Positions 1 to 8,772 of a stretch of DNA of 29,211 bases are shown one piece after another. This DNA comes from DATFMH01 sp035267045 (GTDB taxonomy: Bacteria; Bacteroidota; Rhodothermia; Balneolales; DATFMH01), in contig DATFMH010000189.1 of assembly GCA_035267045.1 (NCBI GenBank), positions 1-29,211 of the forward strand. The letters run 5' to 3'. Made by a program: the position numbers and the translations under genes. Positions within the stretch are counted from its first letter, which is position 1. Each line of letters opens with the position of its first letter. Under the pieces are notes generated by a model. The model did no database searches. It saw only the letters and a list, made by a program, of their open reading frames with translations, and had not been told where the DNA came from.

Positions 1-54
1 TCACCTTACCATATGGAACGGTTTTATTATTTCAGTTAAATCCATCTCTTAAAG

Positions 55-1326
55 TTATACCAGGATATTCAGGAAAAGGCCAATTACTACCATCCCGGCA
101 AATAAATAGACAATGCTGCGTTTCATTGATAAACCTTCCGAATGGTGGTGATGGTGTCCTATTGTCATGCTTTGTGTTTTTTTGAATCGTACATTCAGAT
201 ACGTAAGGATAGCGGCAACAGCGATAAAAACCATATTAAACCAGAAGGTGTAATCAATTTTAAACGCTGTTAATGAAGCTATTTCTTTGCCGGACTCAGG
301 AATAAGATGGAACAGGTCAAAACCATAGTTCAGTAGTAAAGCGGTTAACACAATACTGCCATACATCACCAAAGCAATATAAAATGCCACTTTGTTACCA
401 TAGTATTTACGGTTCATATTAACCAGCGGGGGGACCATCAAATCGGAATAAATAAACCCCTTAATACCGGCGAATAATACGCCATTAGCATTTAGAACCG
501 TTGCTAATGGGATATTTCCCATCGATCCTATGAATGTTGCCGCGGCTACAAAAGGGGCAACCAGAGCGTTTTCCAGGTGAATAAAAAAAGCGGGAATTTG
601 ACCCTGAAGTCCATTTAGGAATAGGGCTTTCCAGAACGCCTGGGGAACAAGAACAGCAATAAAACCGGCTACAGTAAAACCAATGAGGATATCTTCCCAT
701 GCCATCTTCCATTCCATGACAAATTTATTACCCACCAGCAACCATCCATCTCTGGATTTTATTCTTTCCTTCCAATCGAAATCCTGTTCCATATTCCCGG
801 CTTCTTCTTCAACTTTTTTACGGGCATCGTGAATCCATTTTTGGGGATAAGTCAGGCGAATAATAATACTGCTGATGATAATGAGCAGGAGACCGCCAAT
901 GACCTCAGCGATCAGAAATTGCCAACCCAGGAATATATATATCAGAATACCAAGTTCGATAACAAGATTAGTCGAAGCGAACATAAATGCCACTGTTGCC
1001 ACAAAGTTTGCTCCTTTTAGGAAAAGAGAACGTGCTGTTGCAAGAGCTGCAAATGAACAGGAAGAAGAAATGGTCCCGAACAAAGTAGAGAGCGATAAAC
1101 TTTTGGCATTCGTCTCTCCCATGTATTGTGTAAGCCGGCCTTTGGGCACAAAGGCTTGTATCATGGCACTGACGCCATAACCAAGAACAAACGCCCATCC
1201 GGATTTCCAGAAAAAACCGGGGTTATTGGTGTCATGAGCGGCCGCGGCCCGTTCCCCATAGATGGAATCTACCCCGGATACCGCGGTCCATTCATGCATA
1301 ACTTTTACATAATTATATAAATGCAC
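55..1326 (-). CDS. ArsP/DUF318-family permease with a His-rich loop
   Basis: A polytopic inner-membrane protein of 423 residues resembling the predicted permease family DUF318 (YraQ/ArsP-like), whose characterised members export organoarsenicals or other metal-linked solutes. Two membrane-rich halves are visible: residues about 42-160, including a small-residue/Cys stretch SSSCSFAALA at 87-96, and residues about 210-335, including GSMGNIPLATVLNANG near 267-282. They are joined by a charged linker (about 161-205). A last pair of membrane segments (about 360-380 and 403-422) encloses a loop with five consecutive His at 391-395, a likely metal-binding patch. The start is GTG; GAGAATGG lies just upstream, and an in-frame ATG nine codons later (Met10) is the alternative. 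Substrate unknown; the nearby copper genes and the His loop suggest a metal, which is inference. Confidence 0.75.
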   Translation of the reverse strand: MHLYNYVKVMHEWTAVSGVDSIYGERAAAAHDTNNPGFFWKSGWAFVLGYGVSAMIQAFVPKGRLTQYMGETNAKSLSLSTLFGTISSSCSFAALATARSLFLKGANFVATVAFMFASTNLVIELGILIYIFLGWQFLIAEVIGGLLLIIISSIIIRLTYPQKWIHDARKKVEEEAGNMEQDFDWKERIKSRDGWLLVGNKFVMEWKMAWEDILIGFTVAGFIAVLVPQAFWKALFLNGLQGQIPAFFIHLENALVAPFVAAATFIGSMGNIPLATVLNANGVLFAGIKGFIYSDLMVPPLVNMNRKYYGNKVAFYIALVMYGSIVLTALLLNYGFDLFHLIPESGKEIASLTAFKIDYTFWFNMVFIAVAAILTYLNVRFKKTQSMTIGHHHHHSEGLSMKRSIVYLFAGMVVIGLFLNILV

Positions 1327-1409
1327 CCATTCTCAATTATTACATTTGGTTTATAACAAATCAACGTTTATAAATAATAAACCTGTTTTCTGATTATAAT
1401 TTACCCGAT

Positions 1410-2969
1410 ATGAGTAAGATCAAATTTACAATATTCACTCTCGCATTCATTATCGCCTTCACCGGATGTCAACACTCCAATAAAAAGACAAATATCAATC
1501 TGAATGAGTTAACCATTGCCCAAATACATAACGCTTTCCGGGAAGGGCGATATAATAGTGAGCAATTGGTAGCGGCTTATCTGGCACGTATTAAGAAATA
1601 CGATAAAGGAACAAATGCTATTACGACGATCAATCACGGGGCTCTGAATATTGCTAAAGCAGAAGATGAAGAGTACAAAAAGACCGGGAAAATGCTTCCT
1701 TTGCAAGGTATCCCGATTATCGTAAAAGATAATTATAACACGAAAGGGATGCCTACAACCGGCGGTTCACTCGCTTTAAAAAACTTCATCCCAAAAACGA
1801 ATGCTTTTGTCATTAATAAACTGGTAAAAGCGGGGGCGATCATTATCGCTAAATCGAATATGGCCGAATGGGCATTCAGCGCTAAACATACGTATAGTTC
1901 TACGCATGGCGAGACACACAATCCTTATAATCTTGCTTATGTGCCGGCGGGTTCCAGTGGAGGTACGGCCGCAGCTATCGCCGCCAATTTTGCCACGGCA
2001 GGACTGGGTACGGACACCGGTAATTCCATCCGCGGACCTTCGTCTCACTGTGATCTTGTGGGCTTCAGAACCACCATGGGGCTAATCAGCAGAAGCGGCA
2101 TTATTCCCCTTTATCTGCGTAATGATGTTGCTGGCCCTATGTGTCGGACGGTGGAGGATGAAACTAAGATGTTGCAGGTAATGGCCGGCTATGATCCGGA
2201 AGATCCGATAACCAAACATTCGGAAGGTAAAATACCTGCCAATTACACTCAATTTCTACAGAAGAATGGCCTGAAAGGTGCCCGCATAGGCGTTTTGAGA
2301 GCTTTAAGCGATGATAATCCTGATCCACAGGTTAAAGCTTTATTCGACAAAGCTCTTACTGATATGAAATCAATGGGTGCTCATATTGTTGACCCCGTGG
2401 TTATACCCGATTTTGACAGCTTAAGGAAAAACCAGTGGTGTTCGGAATTCAAAAAAGACATCCATAATTATCTTACAACCTATGTCAAGAGTGACACGAT
2501 GAAGACCATTGAAGATATCATAAGAGTTGGCAGCAAGTCGAAAGATGTCATGAACGGCTTGAAATATGAAGCTACACACAGTGGCAGAGCGAAGCACCCT
2601 GAAATTGGGTGTAAAGATGCCTGGCACGATAAGAAACGTATTGCCTTTCGGGAGGCCATACGCAAAACAATGGATAAATTGCACCTGGATGCCATTGTGT
2701 ACCCCTCATGGAATTATCCACCTGCTAAAATCGATTCCTTTGATGTAGATTATAAAGGAGACAACAGCCAAATCATAGCACCTCATACCGGCCAGCCAGC
2801 GTTCACCGTCCCCATGGGTTTTACACATGGGGGGTTGCCGGCAGGTATCCAGTTTTTAGGGAGAATGTATTCTGAGCCAACGCTTATCAAACTGGTTTAT
2901 GCTTATGAACAGGGAACCAAACACAGAAGACCGCCTTCTATGAGTGAATTGACCGATACCAGCGACTAG
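1410..2969 (+). CDS. Amidase-signature family hydrolase, lipoprotein
   Basis: Amidase-signature enzyme (PF01425 type), which hydrolyses amide bonds with a Ser-cisSer-Lys triad. The triad is visible: Lys106 in IIVKDNYNT, cis-Ser182 in AGSSGGT, and nucleophile Ser206 in GTDTGNSIRGP; the spacings of 76 and 24 residues match the family. The N-terminus is a lipoprotein signal (hydrophobic stretch, then AFTGC with lipobox Cys20), so the enzyme is probably anchored facing the periplasm. This argues against a GatA role in tRNA amidation, which is cytoplasmic. At 519 residues it is a normal length for secreted amidases. It is divergent from the permease gene and convergent with the OsmC-family gene (11 nt apart). 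The substrate cannot be predicted. Confidence 0.9.
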   Translation: MSKIKFTIFTLAFIIAFTGCQHSNKKTNINLNELTIAQIHNAFREGRYNSEQLVAAYLARIKKYDKGTNAITTINHGALNIAKAEDEEYKKTGKMLPLQGIPIIVKDNYNTKGMPTTGGSLALKNFIPKTNAFVINKLVKAGAIIIAKSNMAEWAFSAKHTYSSTHGETHNPYNLAYVPAGSSGGTAAAIAANFATAGLGTDTGNSIRGPSSHCDLVGFRTTMGLISRSGIIPLYLRNDVAGPMCRTVEDETKMLQVMAGYDPEDPITKHSEGKIPANYTQFLQKNGLKGARIGVLRALSDDNPDPQVKALFDKALTDMKSMGAHIVDPVVIPDFDSLRKNQWCSEFKKDIHNYLTTYVKSDTMKTIEDIIRVGSKSKDVMNGLKYEATHSGRAKHPEIGCKDAWHDKKRIAFREAIRKTMDKLHLDAIVYPSWNYPPAKIDSFDVDYKGDNSQIIAPHTGQPAFTVPMGFTHGGLPAGIQFLGRMYSEPTLIKLVYAYEQGTKHRRPPSMSELTDTSD

Positions 2970-2980
2970 CAGACATTTAT

Positions 2981-3352
2981 TTAATTACCGTTCAAACTTG
3001 TCTCTATGGATATGCCGGAAAGCAATGTCTGCATGTTAACGCAACTATGTTCAGATGCTTTCAATAATCTTTGAATAAGCTTCGGATCGGTTCCATCCTC
3101 TGCTTCCAGGTTAACTTTACAACGCATCTTTTGAAATCCCACGGGCACATCTCTATCAACCAGAAGTGTACCCCGCAGGTCCACATCAGCGGTTATGTCT
3201 ACTTCGAGAAATGTTAGTCTGATTCTAAGGCGTTCGGCGATTATTCGAATGGTCGAATCCAGGCAGGAAGCAAGTGCCGCGCATAGCAAGTCTCCGGGAT
3301 TAGGAGCATCATGGTATCCACCGAGTGCATAATGAATTCCGAATGGCCACAC
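2981..3352 (-). CDS. OsmC family protein (first canonical start shown)
   Basis: OsmC/Ohr-fold protein; the family includes thiol-dependent peroxidases acting on organic hydroperoxides. Family-like features are the stretch NPGDLLCAALASCLDSTIR (Cys in the central helix) and a second conserved Cys in SEHSCVNM. The entry starts at the first canonical start, GTG at 3352, giving 123 residues, which is short for the family and removes the N-terminal beta strands. The same frame stays open upstream to 3553 and reads as convincing OsmC N-terminus (see the next feature), so the real protein is probably about 190 residues with an unresolved start. It lies directly downstream of the NmrA-type gene on the same strand, so co-transcription is likely. 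Confidence 0.8.
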   Translation of the reverse strand: MWPFGIHYALGGYHDAPNPGDLLCAALASCLDSTIRIIAERLRIRLTFLEVDITADVDLRGTLLVDRDVPVGFQKMRCKVNLEAEDGTDPKLIQRLLKASEHSCVNMQTLLSGISIETSLNGN

Positions 3353-3553
3353 AACACCATAATCCTTACTTCCCGGTATTACAAAACCATGAAAAGGATC
3401 CGTATCGACTCCACCGGTCGTTTTTGCATGATCGTAATAACCGCTTCTATTGGGTTCCGACTTATAACGCTTAATATATGGATACTGTCTGGAACGAACA
3501 TCAGATATACTTTTGTTATTTATTGTCTTGCCGTATTTTGTAGCAAGTACAAC
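3353..3553 (-). other. Upstream in-frame extension of the OsmC coding region without a canonical start
   Basis: Reading the minus strand in the OsmC frame from 3553 down to 3353 gives 67 codons without a stop. They encode OsmC-like sequence such as QYPYIKRYKSEP, GYYDHAKTTGG and DPFHGFVIPGSKDYG, which runs smoothly into the downstream GTG-initiated part. There is no ATG, GTG or TTG in frame in this stretch. The codon just before it (3556-3554) is the TAA stop of the NmrA-type gene, in the same frame. Options are a rare start codon (ATA or ATT), reinitiation after the NmrA stop, a single-base error in the AAAA run near 3537 (one extra A would put TTG at 3552 in frame), or a decaying gene. Confidence 0.7.
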
Positions 3554-4504
3554 TTATTCGATAGGAATGCGATCCCTATATTTGATCACCCACTTCTCAA
3601 ATGTCATCAGTTCAGGGTTAAGAGCATGCGATTCATCTACATTCCGAATCGCACAAAAATATTCATTGAAATCCCGGTAAAACTGAAACATGTTGCCAAG
3701 GTCATCTGCTCCCGGAAAACCTAAACTGCGGTAGGTTTCGGCTGGTACGTCATTGTATTGTATCACCACATCAAGAACCTTGCTCAGCGTAGCTGCCATT
3801 TCATGACCTGTCAGGTGTTCACCGGCAATACCTACCGTTTTCCCAATATACCGGTACCCTTGCTTAAAGATACCATATGCACATTTGCCGATATCCTCAG
3901 CGGCTATACCGGGAAGTTTTCTATGACCCATAGGCATTGTAATGGCGAGTTTACCATCCTGCCCTCTTTGTGGTTCCATACCAAAATAGATCATATTATC
4001 CCAGTAGAAGGATGCCATTAAAAAGGTTGTCGGTACATCGAGAGCTGTAAAGACTCGGTTGGACTCACCTTTAGCATCAAAATGAGGGACTTTATAATTT
4101 CCCTTCAGTGTAGGCAGACGGTTGTCGTTTAGGTGCACCCATTCACGTGTATCTTCAAGTGTCGACCAGACAACGTGCCGTACTCGTTCGTATTTTGCCG
4201 CTGTAGCCATATTCGCTATTTGCGCCATCTCCTTCTCCGGTGAAAAATGTTCCCAGTAATTAGTGACACAAAAGACACCATAAACACCACGAAATGCCTG
4301 TTTTAAACTTTCAAGATCGTCAAAATCCGCTTCAACGACATCGGCACCAAGAAGTTCAAGATCTATCGCTTTATTTGAATGGAGTTTTCGTGTAATAGCA
4401 CGAACATCAAATGGACTACCTGGGTCATTCAGGATTGCCCTGACTAAACCTCCACCCTGTGCACCTGTAGCACCGGTTATTGCAATTATTCTTTTAGATA
4501 CCAT
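3554..4504 (-). CDS. NmrA-type NAD(P)-binding SDR protein
   Basis: Atypical short-chain dehydrogenase/reductase of the NmrA/HSCARG-like group, which bind NAD(P) and act as redox sensors or reductases; many lack the catalytic Tyr-Lys pair. The nucleotide-binding glycine motif GATGAQGGG is at residues 11-19 after the first beta strand, and the second Rossmann half includes VVEADFDD. The length (316 residues) is normal. An AGAGG ribosome-binding site lies 8 nt upstream of the ATG. The gene stops exactly where the OsmC-family frame opens, and pairing with a peroxide-related protein fits a redox-stress role, which is inference. Upstream it faces another SDR-type gene across a 429-bp intergenic region. 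Confidence 0.85.
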   Translation of the reverse strand: MVSKRIIAITGATGAQGGGLVRAILNDPGSPFDVRAITRKLHSNKAIDLELLGADVVEADFDDLESLKQAFRGVYGVFCVTNYWEHFSPEKEMAQIANMATAAKYERVRHVVWSTLEDTREWVHLNDNRLPTLKGNYKVPHFDAKGESNRVFTALDVPTTFLMASFYWDNMIYFGMEPQRGQDGKLAITMPMGHRKLPGIAAEDIGKCAYGIFKQGYRYIGKTVGIAGEHLTGHEMAATLSKVLDVVIQYNDVPAETYRSLGFPGADDLGNMFQFYRDFNEYFCAIRNVDESHALNPELMTFEKWVIKYRDRIPIE

Positions 4505-4933
4505 AAACCAAACCTCTAACAGTATTACCCTGGAATTACCTGCCTAATCTCATTCAATAAATTCCCGCATCATACTTTATAAGTTGTATGACTATTTTAA
4601 CCCTGCACAATGATTATTAATCATAAGGCACAACAGATTGTTATTGCATTAATTTATGAATAAAATACATACAATCATATAACTTATTGACTTAGAAGGA
4701 ACCGGAAGTAATTGTATACCTAAATATAGAACCAAAAGCATATGTATACAAACGCATACACAACTAAGATCTTCTTAATCTTGTTCCGCAAAATTTATAA
4801 AATTAAATAACTTTAGTAAGGCGAACACCTTAAATTCAGTCGTTCCTTTTTAAAAAATGATACATATATATTATTTATATCTATTTTAACAACATATACT
4901 TATAAAGATAACACTAATTATAAAGGGAGAATT
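4505..4933 (+). promoter_or_regulatory. AT-rich divergent intergenic region
   Basis: This 429-bp stretch between two divergent SDR-type genes contains no convincing gene. It is strongly AT-rich and must hold promoters for both directions. Two copies of the palindrome GTATAC sit 30 bp apart (4714-4719 and 4744-4749), a possible operator pair on the same helical face. A clear ribosome-binding site, AAAGGGAGA, at 4922-4930 precedes the GTG start of the right-hand gene. No confident -10/-33 pair could be assigned by eye. Confidence 0.4.
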
Positions 4934-5878
4934 GTGCAAACTATATTAGGAGTGGGCGGAGCAATAGGAAATGAGTTGGCCAGGGTTCTTAAAGAATACG
5001 CAAAAGTAATAAGGCTGGTTAGCCGAAATCCACAAAAGATCAATGATACGGATACACTCCTTGCAGCTGATTTACTACAGCCAGATGATGTTCATAAAGC
5101 AGTAGAAGGTTCTTCTGTTGTTTATCTGACAGTGGGATTCGCTTATAATTTAAAAGTTTGGAAGGAAAATTGGCCCAGGCTCATGAGGAATGTAATCTCC
5201 ACTTGTAAGGAATATCAGTCCAAGTTAGTATTCTTCGATAACATCTATATGTACGATGCCAATTATTTAAATGGTATGACTGAAGAAACTCCGATAAATC
5301 CACGAAGTGAAAAAGGAAAAATAAGGGCCGAATTAGTTAAGATGATTTTTGACGAAGTACAGAAAGGGGAATTAACGGCCCTCATCGCACGGTCGGCCGA
5401 TTTCTATGGACCCGGCATACAAAAAACGAGTGTCCTTGCTGAAACAGTATTTAAACCATTGAGTCAGGGGAAAAGAGCTATGTGGCTCGGGTCTGTTAAT
5501 GTTAAACACTCATACACCTACACGCCGGATGCGGCGAAAGCAACAGCTTTATTAGGCAATACAAACGAAGCCTATAACCAGGTCTGGCACCTGCCCACTA
5601 CCTCTAATCCATTTACCGGAAAGCAATGGATACAAACTATCGCCCGGGAATTAGGCGTGCAACCAAGATATATGGCTGTCCCCAAATACCTTGTGAGAAT
5701 TATGGGTCTGTTTCAACCTGTCATGAAAGAAATGGTAGAGATGATGTATCAGTACGACCGGGATTATGTCTTTGACAGTAGTAAATTCGAGAAGTTTTTT
5801 GATTTTAAACCTACTCCTTATATTGACGGCATTAGAGAGACGATCGATTTGAGTTACAAATCATCAAAAAAAAATTAA
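4934..5878 (+). CDS. Extended SDR, NAD-dependent epimerase/dehydratase-like
   Basis: Rossmann-fold protein of 314 residues from the extended/atypical SDR group. The dinucleotide-binding motif GVGGAIG at residues 6-12 follows the first beta strand, and residues about 70-80 (SSVVYLTVGF) form a later strand. NIYMYD (about 114-119) and ARSADFYGPG (about 152-161) match the catalytic-region and post-catalytic motifs of epimerase-type SDRs. The start is GTG, supported by the strong ribosome-binding site AAAGGGAGA just upstream. The gene is divergent from the NmrA-type gene and followed after 64 bp by the CPBP protease gene. The substrate is unknown; sugar-nucleotide epimerase annotations in this group are often only by similarity. 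Confidence 0.8.
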   Translation: MQTILGVGGAIGNELARVLKEYAKVIRLVSRNPQKINDTDTLLAADLLQPDDVHKAVEGSSVVYLTVGFAYNLKVWKENWPRLMRNVISTCKEYQSKLVFFDNIYMYDANYLNGMTEETPINPRSEKGKIRAELVKMIFDEVQKGELTALIARSADFYGPGIQKTSVLAETVFKPLSQGKRAMWLGSVNVKHSYTYTPDAAKATALLGNTNEAYNQVWHLPTTSNPFTGKQWIQTIARELGVQPRYMAVPKYLVRIMGLFQPVMKEMVEMMYQYDRDYVFDSSKFEKFFDFKPTPYIDGIRETIDLSYKSSKKN

Positions 5879-5942
5879 CATTACGGTGACTTATGTTGTT
5901 CAACACCGGTGTGTTTTAAATATTTATTGAGGGGGAGATTTT

Positions 5943-6605
5943 ATGGAGACGTTACATAAGACCAGCATCTCACAGGATAAACAATTATTTCTGGAAACAA
6001 CGATTGTCATGGGTATAACCATCGTGTTGTCTTTCCTATTTCAGGAACTCAAAGGGATTATTACACTGATTCCGGCTGTTTACTTTTTGGTTGAAAGACG
6101 TGTAAGAAAAAGGACCTGGTCTGATATTGGATTTAAATTAAACCAAACGTTATCCGATATTAAAGCAAACTGGAAGTTAATAGTTTTGGCAGCTGTTATC
6201 CTTCAGGTCCTAACTCTTTTATATGCCCAATATTTATTGCCTGGTTATGTCCAACATGTGCTGTCAAGAATTCCAACAGAATCGAATGTCTCCCTTGTAC
6301 TGATATTTTTTGTCCCGGCGGCTACTTTCCTGGAAGAACTGATCTTTCGTGCATTCTTCCAGGAACGACTGAGCTGGTTTATGAGTATTCCTCTTGCCAT
6401 TGTGATAACATCAGCAGTGTTCGCATTACTGCATTTTTCAAGCGGATCAGCCTCCATCGTATCCTTTGATCTTCTCACTATTTTTGTGGACAGCGTCGTC
6501 TATGGGATCATTTATCATCGTACAAAAAACATCTTCGCTTCATGGATACCACATTTTCTGGCAGATTTCGTGGGAATAACTTTAATGATGAGTCTTTTCA
6601 GTTAG
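5943..6605 (+). CDS. CPBP-family intramembrane glutamic protease
   Basis: Membrane protein of 220 residues of the CPBP (CAAX protease and bacteriocin-processing, ABI/Rce1) family. The diagnostic motifs are present: EExxxR as Glu131-Glu132 and Arg136 in LEELIFRAFFQE, a second-motif His164 in ALLHFSSG, and a third-motif His204 in PHFLADF. About six membrane segments are visible. In this family the Glu and His residues activate water for peptide-bond cleavage within the membrane; bacterial roles include immunity to self-made peptides and protein processing, and the target here is unknown. A strong ribosome-binding site (GAGGGGGAG) precedes the ATG. No bacteriocin precursor gene was recognised next to it. 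Confidence 0.85.
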   Translation: METLHKTSISQDKQLFLETTIVMGITIVLSFLFQELKGIITLIPAVYFLVERRVRKRTWSDIGFKLNQTLSDIKANWKLIVLAAVILQVLTLLYAQYLLPGYVQHVLSRIPTESNVSLVLIFFVPAATFLEELIFRAFFQERLSWFMSIPLAIVITSAVFALLHFSSGSASIVSFDLLTIFVDSVVYGIIYHRTKNIFASWIPHFLADFVGITLMMSLFS

Positions 6606-6721
6606 GATTATACTTCAGAGGCTTTGTAACCGTCAAACGGCTATACCATATCTACTACATTATAGAATTTATTAAATATTTTAGCTACAATAGGTTAGTA
6701 AATTAATACAAGGGAGTCATC

Positions 6722-7327
6722 GTGAAAAAGTTACTACTTCATAAAAGCTTACTCATTCGTTTTATCTCTTTATATTTAACAGGTTTATTACTATTTCTCT
6801 TTGCATGGTTTATTAGCTATTATTTCCTGCCTGAGGGCGTGATTCGAGGTGGGACTGCTGCCGCAAAATTTGCCGGAAATGATGTTGGCGGAAACCTCTT
6901 CGGTGAGTGGATGATAATTCTCGCTTTTAATTTATTCGCAACTGTTATTATCATAATTGCCAATATTTCCACTAATGTGCGGGGTTATCCTCTTGGTTAC
7001 CTGGTCCCGATCATTTGGTTTATCTACTATGGAATCTTATTGGGAACCAATTCTTTTAGCATCCCGATGCCGCAAAGAATTGCCCCTTCTCTAACTGTTT
7101 TCGGCCGAAGCGGGCTCTATGAAATGGCTTCGTATATATTAATAGCCGTAGCTACTTATGCCCTGCCCCGACATAATGCCAACCGACTTTTCTTTTCAAC
7201 GTATGAGAAGATAGATCCCGAAACGATCGCCTCTCTTTCTAAGTCACAGTGGACAGCAATCGTACTGGCCGTCGTCATTTTGTTACTTTCCAATTTATGG
7301 GAAGCCAGGATGATTATGACAGTTTAA
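6722..7327 (+). CDS. Polytopic membrane protein of unknown function
   Basis: A 201-residue protein with about five hydrophobic segments (roughly residues 12-34, 64-82, 90-108, 135-150 and 178-196). The start is GTG, with AGGGAG 5 nt upstream. The arrangement of a Gly/Pro-rich pair (RGYPLGYLVPIIW) followed by a helix with a buried Glu (GLYEMASYILIAV) faintly recalls SpoIIM-like membrane proteins, but this is a weak visual resemblance. No catalytic motif was recognised. It follows the CPBP protease gene on the same strand after 116 bp. Confidence 0.65.
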   Translation: MKKLLLHKSLLIRFISLYLTGLLLFLFAWFISYYFLPEGVIRGGTAAAKFAGNDVGGNLFGEWMIILAFNLFATVIIIIANISTNVRGYPLGYLVPIIWFIYYGILLGTNSFSIPMPQRIAPSLTVFGRSGLYEMASYILIAVATYALPRHNANRLFFSTYEKIDPETIASLSKSQWTAIVLAVVILLLSNLWEARMIMTV

Positions 7328-7518
7328 TATAAAGCGGATAATACGCCTGCCTACCAAAGACAATCTTGCCCACTGGGGCAACGTACACCGTGACGCTTCG
7401 TATTCCTTTATGATATACAACAACGCAGATCCTGCCTTAAAATAATTTCAGGTTCGGTTCAGCCATATTTAAGGTATACCGGTCTATCTTATAACCGGTT
7501 TATCAAACAGGATTATTA
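7328..7518 (+). promoter_or_regulatory. Likely promoter region of the multicopper oxidase gene
   Basis: A 191-bp gap ahead of the oxidase gene. Two copies of the 6-bp palindrome ACCGGT (7478-7483 and 7494-7499) are spaced 16 bp start to start, close to the oxidase start codon. They could be an operator for the nearby OmpR-type regulator or another factor, but no known consensus was matched. No strong ribosome-binding site is visible before the ATG at 7519. Confidence 0.3.
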
Positions 7519-8733
7519 ATGGCAAAAATACTGAGAATGAATCGAAAAGAATTTTTGACTAAGGGATTAGCAGCAACGACAACCGCTGCAATCGCTCCTT
7601 ATAAATTATTTGGGAAAGAGGCCCGGCAGCGTAACGCTAAGTTGTTTTCAAAACCACTCAAACCAACCATCAATGGCGAATGGAAAGAATTTCATCTCTA
7701 CATCACCATCGCCGAACATGAATTGGTTCTGGGTAAAAAAGTGCACACACTCGCGTTTAACGGACAAATTCCTGGACCGGAAATTCGCGTAAATGCAGGT
7801 GATAAAGTGCGCGTCTTTTTTGAAAACCGTACGGAGCTGAATCACACCATCCACTGGCACGGTTTGTATGTCCCCTGGCGGATGGATGGTGTACCATTTC
7901 TGACTCAAATGCCGGTTAGGCCGGGAACCACTTTCAAATATGAGTTTACGGCCAAACCTTTCGGAACCCACTTCTATCATTGTCATTGGAGTACCATGCT
8001 TCACATGCAATCCGGTATGTTCGGACCTATCATTATTGAAGATCCCGATGATCCGGTCAAAAAGGAATTTCCGTACGATCGCGATTATACACTTGTCTAT
8101 TCCCAGCATGATGTCAACTTTATGCGGGAATCACTTAATGATATGCTGAATCGTATGAAACAGCGAACCTTTTTGATGAAAAAAGGTGACGTTGATCCTG
8201 AACGTTTTGGTATTTTTGATAACTATGATCAACTTAAGAAGCATGTTGAGCATGGGTATCAGCCACCCTATCTGAATAATCGACGATCACCGGACGGCCT
8301 TCCGGTTCCCAATTATTTTTTGGTAAATGGCAAAGCATATCCGGATGCGCCCATTGTATATATCAAGGAAGGAGAACGCATACGACTTCGATTGATCAAT
8401 GCCGGTATGAAGGAACACTACCTGCACTTGCACGGTCATGATTTCTGGGAAGTGGCCAACGACGGGCGACCGATCAAATATCCACAGCAAATGAATACGG
8501 TTCGTCTGAGTCCGGGTAAGACTTCGGATATCATTATCGAAGGAGATAATCGTGGTCTTTGGGCCTTCCACGATCATGATTCCCGGGGTTCTACCAATAA
8601 CGGATTATATCCTGGCGGTACATTTACATTTCTTGCTTATGAAGATTTACCTGAACATGAACGGGAAGTAGAAATGATGATGGGTAATATGAAGATGAAG
8701 AAAAAGCTCCCCATTATTGATCTCGATGAATAA
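7519..8733 (+). CDS. Two-domain multicopper oxidase
   Basis: Periplasmic multicopper oxidase of 404 residues, probably oxidising Cu(I) or another small reductant with O2. The N-terminus has a Tat-like signal (NRKEFLTKGLA, with Arg-Lys in place of the Arg pair). Domain 1 has HTIHWHG (His109, 112, 114) and HFYHCHWSTMLHMQSGM (His154, Cys155, His156, His162, Met167), which together give type 1, 2 and 3 copper ligands. Domain 2 has HYLHLHGH (His300, 303, 305) and HDHD (His351, 353), completing the eight trinuclear-site histidines. In domain 2 the type 1 Cys is replaced by Asp352, so the electron-entry copper appears to be only in domain 1. Two cupredoxin domains at this length suggest a trimeric two-domain enzyme rather than a CueO-type three-domain one. 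A Met-rich tail (MMMGNMKMK) follows. The barrel-protein gene is 39 bp downstream. Confidence 0.92.
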   Translation: MAKILRMNRKEFLTKGLAATTTAAIAPYKLFGKEARQRNAKLFSKPLKPTINGEWKEFHLYITIAEHELVLGKKVHTLAFNGQIPGPEIRVNAGDKVRVFFENRTELNHTIHWHGLYVPWRMDGVPFLTQMPVRPGTTFKYEFTAKPFGTHFYHCHWSTMLHMQSGMFGPIIIEDPDDPVKKEFPYDRDYTLVYSQHDVNFMRESLNDMLNRMKQRTFLMKKGDVDPERFGIFDNYDQLKKHVEHGYQPPYLNNRRSPDGLPVPNYFLVNGKAYPDAPIVYIKEGERIRLRLINAGMKEHYLHLHGHDFWEVANDGRPIKYPQQMNTVRLSPGKTSDIIIEGDNRGLWAFHDHDSRGSTNNGLYPGGTFTFLAYEDLPEHEREVEMMMGNMKMKKKLPIIDLDE

Positions 8734-8772
8734 AATTTTGAACTCATACGATTACGAAATCATTTTAAAACA

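Noticed and set aside
2981..3352. OsmC gene as a complete short protein
   Set aside because: The in-frame sequence upstream is OsmC-like, so the 123-residue form is probably not the full protein.
3311..3724. Plus-strand frame of 137 codons across the OsmC/NmrA junction
   Set aside because: The minus strand there encodes recognisable OsmC and NmrA sequence; the plus frame has no family features and no ribosome-binding site.
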